A stretch of 53,642 bases of DNA from Stutzerimonas stutzeri. GTDB lineage: Bacteria; Pseudomonadota; Gammaproteobacteria; Pseudomonadales; Pseudomonadaceae. The DNA is taken from contig NZ_JAMOIH010000023.1 of assembly GCF_024448955.1 (NCBI RefSeq), forward strand, positions 1-53,642. Direction: 5' to 3'. The notes beneath the pieces are model-generated. The model worked only from the letters and a program-made list of their open reading frames with translations. It made no database searches and was not told the origin of the DNA. A program made the translations under genes and the position numbers. Below are positions 48,865 to 53,642 of this stretch, one piece after another (within the stretch, counting starts at the first letter, position 1; each line of letters opens with the position of its first letter).

Positions 48865-50154
48865 ATGCGCAATGAACTCAACCAGGGTCTGATCGATTAC
48901 CTCAAGGCCTCGCCAACGCCGTTTCACGCCACCCGCAGCCTTGCGTTAAGCCTTCAGGCGGCCGGCTACAAGGCGCTGGATGAAAGCGAAACCTGGCATA
49001 CAGAGCCGGGTGGTCGCTATTACGTCACTCGTAACGACTCCGCGATCATCGCCTTCCAGCTCGGCACGAAATCCGCCATCGAATACGGCGCGCGCCTGGT
49101 TGGTGCTCATACCGACAGCCCCTGCCTGCGCGTCAAGCCGCAACCGGAGCTGCAGCGTCAGGGTTTCTGGCAGTTGGGGGTGGAAGTTTACGGCGGCGCC
49201 TTGTTGGCGCCCTGGTTCGACCGCGATCTGTCCCTGGCTGGCCGTGTCACCTATAGCCGCGACGGGAAGATCGAAAGCCAGCTGATTGATTTCAGGCTGC
49301 CCATCGCCGTGATCCCAAGCCTCGCCATTCACTTGAACCGGGACGCCAATCAAGGCTGGGCGATCAATCCGCAAAACGAACTTCCGCCGATTCTGGCGCA
49401 GATCGCCAGCGAAGACAGCCCGGATTTCCGCGCCTTGCTGGCAGATCAGCTCAGCCGCGAACACGGCCTGGTCGCCGATGTGGTGCTGGATTTCGAGCTG
49501 AGCTTCTACGATACCCAGGGCGCGGCGGTTATCGGCCTGAACGGCGAGTTCATCGCTGGCGCGCGGCTGGATAACCTGCTGTCCTGCTTCGCTGGTTTGC
49601 AAGCCCTGCTGCGGGCAGGCCCGGACGAAACCTGCGTACTGGTCTGTACCGATCACGAGGAGGTGGGCTCGGCCTCTATGTGCGGCGCCGATGGCCCGTT
49701 TCTGGAGCAGGTGCTGCGTCGTGTACTGCCCGAGGGAGAAGCATTCCAGCGCTGCATCAATCGCTCACTGCTGATCTCGGCAGACAACGCCCATGCGGTA
49801 CATCCCAACTACATCGACAAGCACGACGGCAATCACGGGCCGAAACTCAATGCCGGCCCGGTAATCAAGGTCAACAGCAATCAGCGCTACGCCACCAGCA
49901 GCGAAACCGCCGGCTTCTTCCGGCATCTATGCCTGGAAAACGAGGTATCGGTACAGAGCTTCGTCACGCGCAGCGACATGGGTTGCGGCTCGACCATCGG
50001 CCCGATCACGGCCAGCCAGCTGGGCGTACGCACCGTGGACATCGGGCTGCCGACTTTTGGTATGCATTCGATCCGCGAACTGGCCGGCAGCCAGGACCTG
50101 GCGCATCTGGTCAAGGTGCTCAGCGCCTTTTATTCGAGCGCCGAGCTGCCCTGA
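48865..50154 (+). CDS. apeB: M18-family aminopeptidase
   Basis: A 429-residue zinc aminopeptidase of the M18 family. The metal and catalytic residues are visible: H82 in [12 protein letters not shown], an aspartate near 235 in [11 protein letters not shown], the glutamate pair in [11 protein letters not shown] near 267, an aspartate in [11 protein letters not shown], and a histidine in [10 protein letters not shown] near the C terminus. It removes N-terminal residues, preferably acidic in relatives, and is cytoplasmic. GGAG precedes the ATG. A shared terminator lies just downstream. Confidence 0.92.
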   Translation: MRNELNQGLIDYLKASPTPFHATRSLALSLQAAGYKALDESETWHTEPGGRYYVTRNDSAIIAFQLGTKSAIEYGARLVGAHTDSPCLRVKPQPELQRQGFWQLGVEVYGGALLAPWFDRDLSLAGRVTYSRDGKIESQLIDFRLPIAVIPSLAIHLNRDANQGWAINPQNELPPILAQIASEDSPDFRALLADQLSREHGLVADVVLDFELSFYDTQGAAVIGLNGEFIAGARLDNLLSCFAGLQALLRAGPDETCVLVCTDHEEVGSASMCGADGPFLEQVLRRVLPEGEAFQRCINRSLLISADNAHAVHPNYIDKHDGNHGPKLNAGPVIKVNSNQRYATSSETAGFFRHLCLENEVSVQSFVTRSDMGCGSTIGPITASQLGVRTVDIGLPTFGMHSIRELAGSQDLAHLVKVLSAFYSSAELP

Positions 50155-50162
50155 CTCGGAAG

Positions 50163-50186
50163 ATCCAGGCGAGCGCCCGCCTGGAT
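50163..50186. terminator. Hairpin shared by convergent apeB and oxidoreductase genes
   Basis: Arms ATCCAGGCG and CGCCTGGAT with a 6-base loop fill the 36-base gap between the two convergent stop codons. There is no clear U run on either side. Confidence 0.55.
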
Positions 50187-50190
50187 TCGA

Positions 50191-51153
50191 TCACTCGATA
50201 CTCTCGTCGATAACGAGCGCGACCTTGCCCGAGACTTGATTGCTAGCCAACGCAGCGAAGGCAGCTTCCACATCGCGGATCGGGAAGCTGCGCTCCAATC
50301 GCGGCGAGAGGGTTTTATCGGCGAACAACGACCAAACCCGGTCGTGCATGTCCGCGAGCAGCTCGGCCTTGTCATCGGCACTACGACTGCGCAGCGTCGA
50401 GCCAATCAGCTGGATGCGCTTGGCCAGCAAGCCGCCCAAATCCATCTCGGCCTTGCGACCGCCCATCATGCCAATGATCACCCAGCGCCCTTCCGTTGCA
50501 AGCAACTGAGTATTGAGTGCCACATACTTGGCGCCGACCGGATCAAGGATCACATTGAACGGACCGAAGTCACGAAGCGCTTCCAGCGACTCATTGCGCA
50601 GCACGCCGCCCTTCGCGCCCAACGACTCGCAGTAGGCCAGGCGTTCCGCCGAACCGACACTGACCCAGCACGGGCTGCCGAACGCCTTGCATAACTGGAT
50701 GGCAGCCGACCCGACACCGCTTGCGCCAGCGTGAAGCAAGACTTTCTCGCCAGGTTGTAGCGCGCCCAGGCGGAACAGATTCAGCCACGCAGTAGCGTAG
50801 ACTTCCGGAATCACGGCAGCTTCCGTCAGCGAAAGGCCTTGCGGCACCGGAAGCACGTGACGGGCATCGACAACTACTTCCTCAGCCATGCCGCCGCCAG
50901 CCAGCAAGGCGCAGACTCGGTCGCCTATATGATGAGAAACGCCGGGCCCTACCTCACTGATCACACCGGCACACTCCAACCCCAGGATATCGGTCACGCC
51001 CGGTGGCGGCGGATAATGCCCGGCACGCTGCAACAGATCGGCCCGATTCAGGCCGGCAGCCGCCACCCGAATCCTTACCTGCCCATCACCGCACACCGGA
51101 GCGGCGCGCTCCACCCACTCGACCTGCCCCTCGACGCCTTGCAATGCCTTCAT
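50191..51153 (-). CDS. Zinc-free NAD(P)H quinone oxidoreductase (MDR family)
   Basis: A 320-residue medium-chain reductase of the quinone oxidoreductase type (TP53I3-like). It begins MKALQGVEGQVEWVERAAPV and has AAAGLNRADLLQRAGHYPPPPG and the cofactor motif LLHAGASGVGSAAIQLCKAFG (about 140-160). The cysteine cluster of zinc-binding alcohol dehydrogenases is absent. It would reduce quinones or enone-type substrates with NADPH. It stands alone, convergent with apeB. The 286 bases between it and prc show no recognisable gene. Confidence 0.88.
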   Translation of the reverse strand: MKALQGVEGQVEWVERAAPVCGDGQVRIRVAAAGLNRADLLQRAGHYPPPPGVTDILGLECAGVISEVGPGVSHHIGDRVCALLAGGGMAEEVVVDARHVLPVPQGLSLTEAAVIPEVYATAWLNLFRLGALQPGEKVLLHAGASGVGSAAIQLCKAFGSPCWVSVGSAERLAYCESLGAKGGVLRNESLEALRDFGPFNVILDPVGAKYVALNTQLLATEGRWVIIGMMGGRKAEMDLGGLLAKRIQLIGSTLRSRSADDKAELLADMHDRVWSLFADKTLSPRLERSFPIRDVEAAFAALASNQVSGKVALVIDESIE

Positions 51154-51439
51154 GCTGCCTCCATAGTGCTTAACACCTGCGCCCGCTCAACCGTTACTTG
51201 CCGGCGATGCAGGCCGCTGATAATTGCTGCATCAGACCATATGGCTATCCCTTACCACGAATTGCCGATTCGGTATGGCGTGGCGCCGGGGTTAGCCTGC
51301 CGGCTGATGCGATCTCTGTCGCGGCGTGTTAGCCGCCAGGTATCATCGGGCTGTTGTTATTCCGTCGGGCGGATGCCGCTCGACGCCTGATTGATGGCCT
51401 AATATGCGTTATTACCCAGCCTCGCGTCGCCCCTTCGAA

Positions 51440-53536
51440 ATGAAACGATCATTGACCGCCGGTTTTCTAGCCTTGCTGCTAGGCCTTCAGGCCAACACCG
51501 CCCTGGCCAAGCCAGCCGACGGAAATGACTGGGATTACTTGCAGCCCGACCGTGACCAAGTGATCGCCAGCCTCAACGTGGTAGAACTGCTCAAGCGCCA
51601 TCATTACAACAAACCCCCGCTTAACGACGCCCGCTCGGCAAAAATCTTCGACAGCTACATCGCAATGCTCGATCCGTCGCGCAGTTATTTCACTGCGGGA
51701 GATCTTGCCGAGTTCGAGGGCTGGCGCAATCAATTCGACGACTTCCTCAAGAACGGCAATCTCGAGCCCGGCTTCGCGATCTACAAGGTGCACCTTGAGC
51801 GCTTGCAGAGCCGGCTCGAATACGCGCGAGGCCTGCTGAGCGAAGGCGTGGACAGCTTCGATTTCACCCTCGACGAAGAGTTACTGGTCGACCGTGAAAA
51901 TGCCGCCTGGCCCAAAGACGAAAAGGAACTGGACGATCTATGGCGCAAACGCGTCAAGGACGAGGTTCTGCGATTGAAGATCGCCGGCAAAGCGCCCAAA
52001 GCCATCGAGGAGTTGCTGACCAAACGCTACAAGAATCAGCTGGCGCGTCTGGAGCAGACCCGTGGCGAGGATGTATTCCAGACCTACATCAACGCGTTTG
52101 CCCAGTCCTATGATCCTCACACTCAGTACCTGTCGCCCGACAATGCGGAAAACTTCGACATCAACATGAGCCTTTCCCTGGAAGGCATCGGTGCCGTGCT
52201 GCAGAGCGACAACGAGCACGTCAAGGTCGTGCGCCTGGTCCCGGCTGGCCCCGCAGAGAAGAGCAAGCAGATCGTCCCTGCCGACAAGATCGTTGGTGTC
52301 GGCCAAGGCGACGAAGAAATGGTCGACGTCATCGGCTGGCGCCTCGACGAGGTAGTCAAGCTGATCCGCGGTCCGAAGGGTTCGGTTGTTCGCCTTGAAG
52401 TCATCCCGGCAAGCAACGCACCGAACGATCAAAGCAGCAAGATCGTCGCCATTACCCGTGAAGCAGTGAAGCTCGAAGAGCAGGCGGCGAAGAAATCGGT
52501 GCTCAATCTGGAGCAGGACGGCCGCAGCTACAAGCTCGGAATCATTGAGATTCCCGCTTTCTACCTTGATTTCAAGGCCCTGCGCGCCGGAGACAAGGAT
52601 TACAAGAGCACCACCCGCGACGTGAAGAAGCTGCTGACGGAGCTGAAAGACGAAAACGTGGATGGCGTCGTCATCGATCTGCGCAATAACGGCGGTGGTT
52701 CGCTCCAGGAGGCGACGGAGCTGACGGGCCTATTCATCGATCAGGGCCCGACGGTGCTGGTACGCAACAGCGATGGGCGTGTCGACGTGCTTGCCGACGA
52801 GCAGCAAGGCGCGTTCTACAAAGGCCCCCTTGCCGTTCTGGTCAATCGGCTGTCAGCGTCGGCGTCGGAAATTTTCGCTGGCGCCATGCAGGATTATCAT
52901 CGCGCTCTCATCGTCGGTGGCCAGACCTTCGGCAAGGGCACCGTGCAAACGGTCCAGCCTCTCAATCATGGAGAGCTGAAGCTGACGCTGGCCAAGTTCT
53001 ATCGTGTCTCCGGCCAAAGCACCCAGCATCAGGGCGTGATCCCCGACATTTCTTATCCCGCCGAAGTCGACACCAAGGAAATCGGCGAAAGCGCCCTGCC
53101 CGAAGCACTGCCGTGGGACAGCATCCGCGCCGCGATCAATCCTGAGATCAATCCGTTCAAACCATTCCTCGCAGAACTCAAGGCACGCCACGAAGCACGC
53201 ACGAACGAGCACCCTGATTTCGTTTTCACCCGTGATCGCCTCGCGCTCACACAGGAGCTCATGCACGAGACGAGTGTCAGCCTCAACGAGGAGAAGCGCC
53301 GGGCGCAGCAGGAAGGCATCGAGAAGCGGCAACTGGCGCTGGAAAATACGCTGCGCAAGGCCAAAGGCGAGGAGCCGCTGGCCAAACTCGAACGGGAAGA
53401 TGAAACGATCCCGGTCATTGACGAGAAAAAGGTAAAGCCAGAGGACGATGCCTACCTTTCGGAAAGCGGCAGAATTCTGCTGGACTACCTCGGACTGCAG
53501 GACGCAATGGCTGGACATACCGCCGTAGAGCGATAG
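51440..53536 (+). CDS. prc: Tail-specific periplasmic protease Prc
   Basis: A 698-residue S41 protease with a signal peptide (MKRSLTAGFLALLLGLQANTALA, cleaved near 23). An N-terminal helical domain runs to about 230, a PDZ domain follows (about 240-325, MSLSLEGIGAVLQ), and then the protease domain with the nucleophile S474 in SASASEIFAGAMQ, D485 and lysine K499 in TFGKGTVQT, spaced as in E. coli Prc (+11 and +25). A helical DUF3340 tail ends the protein. It degrades periplasmic proteins with hydrophobic C-terminal ends and in pseudomonads can affect the MucA-AlgU pathway. I start at 51440 because the signal peptide begins there; an ATG at 51404 adds 12 residues, and neither has a strong binding site. 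Confidence 0.93.
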   Translation: MKRSLTAGFLALLLGLQANTALAKPADGNDWDYLQPDRDQVIASLNVVELLKRHHYNKPPLNDARSAKIFDSYIAMLDPSRSYFTAGDLAEFEGWRNQFDDFLKNGNLEPGFAIYKVHLERLQSRLEYARGLLSEGVDSFDFTLDEELLVDRENAAWPKDEKELDDLWRKRVKDEVLRLKIAGKAPKAIEELLTKRYKNQLARLEQTRGEDVFQTYINAFAQSYDPHTQYLSPDNAENFDINMSLSLEGIGAVLQSDNEHVKVVRLVPAGPAEKSKQIVPADKIVGVGQGDEEMVDVIGWRLDEVVKLIRGPKGSVVRLEVIPASNAPNDQSSKIVAITREAVKLEEQAAKKSVLNLEQDGRSYKLGIIEIPAFYLDFKALRAGDKDYKSTTRDVKKLLTELKDENVDGVVIDLRNNGGGSLQEATELTGLFIDQGPTVLVRNSDGRVDVLADEQQGAFYKGPLAVLVNRLSASASEIFAGAMQDYHRALIVGGQTFGKGTVQTVQPLNHGELKLTLAKFYRVSGQSTQHQGVIPDISYPAEVDTKEIGESALPEALPWDSIRAAINPEINPFKPFLAELKARHEARTNEHPDFVFTRDRLALTQELMHETSVSLNEEKRRAQQEGIEKRQLALENTLRKAKGEEPLAKLEREDETIPVIDEKKVKPEDDAYLSESGRILLDYLGLQDAMAGHTAVER

Positions 53537-53544
53537 CCACTCAA

Positions 53545-53564
53545 GATGTCATTAAAATGACATC
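53545..53564. terminator. Perfect AT-rich palindrome after prc
   Basis: Nine-base arms GATGTCATT and AATGACATC around AA lie nine bases past the prc stop codon. As RNA it could fold, but the stem is AT-rich and no U run follows, so it might equally be a protein-binding site. Confidence 0.4.
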
Positions 53565-53594
53565 ATCGAGTAGTGAAATACGAAGGTCGCCACT

Positions 53595-53642
53595 GTCAGA
53601 CTGTGTGAAAACGTAGCGAGCGAAGGTTAGGCAAGGACTAGG
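53595..53642. mobile_element. Possible edge of an insertion sequence at the window end
   Basis: The last bases contain CTGTCAGACTGTGTGAAAAC, which resembles the terminal region of some transposable elements that I have seen in pseudomonads. Nothing beyond it is visible, so this is only a suspicion. Confidence 0.2.

Overview
The window reads as chromosomal DNA of a GC-rich gammaproteobacterium of the Pseudomonas/Stutzerimonas group. The evidence is gene content and order: an itaconate-degradation cluster with its LysR regulator, an N-acetylglutaminylglutamine amide (NAGGN) osmolyte operon, a minCDE-rluA block beside lpxL, and interspersed REP-like palindromes typical of pseudomonads. Comparisons with P. 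aeruginosa are from memory, not from a search. I see no rRNA, tRNA, CRISPR array, prophage or complete insertion sequence.

Left part (1-8475): a minus-strand operon ich, acyl-CoA dehydrogenase, VOC protein, MmgE/PrpD protein, ict, ccl, TRAP dctP runs off the left edge, with a LysR regulator divergent from ich. Itaconate would be imported by the TRAP system, activated to itaconyl-CoA (Ict), hydrated to citramalyl-CoA (Ich) and split to pyruvate and acetyl-CoA (Ccl). The three middle genes have no settled role. The 208-bp divergent region holds a clear LysR-type operator, and three junctions of the operon carry palindromic repeats.

Middle-left (8733-26522): mostly housekeeping singletons and small operons. 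These are an MFS transporter, ribosome-rescue arfB, a YdjM-like membrane protein, an APC permease, a chemoreceptor, a trhO-dsbA-like-ABC exporter operon, a DUF2059-bolA pair, fumC, a thiolase, polyphosphate:AMP phosphotransferase, mnmC and a DUF1127 protein.

Middle (26617-36262): a LysR regulator, then the NAGGN operon (asnO, ngg, M42 peptidase) behind a candidate AlgU-type promoter, then a 7TMR-DISM hybrid histidine kinase, yheU and an unknown protein.

Right (36392-53642): a CynX/NimT-type MFS, an SDR, actP-yjcH, DUF2061, an alpha/beta hydrolase overlapping an MlaA homologue, pirin, lpxL, minCDE, rluA, a methyltransferase, apeB, a quinone oxidoreductase and prc. The minE-rluA gap holds an unusual symmetric palindrome and a strong terminator just before rluA. 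The last ~50 bases may be the edge of a mobile element, but this is weak.

I did not find a clear new multi-gene defence or biosynthetic system. The most interesting leads are the unexplained genes and operator of the itaconate operon, the hydrolase-MlaA pair, the AlgU-type promoter of the NAGGN operon, and the intergenic palindromes.
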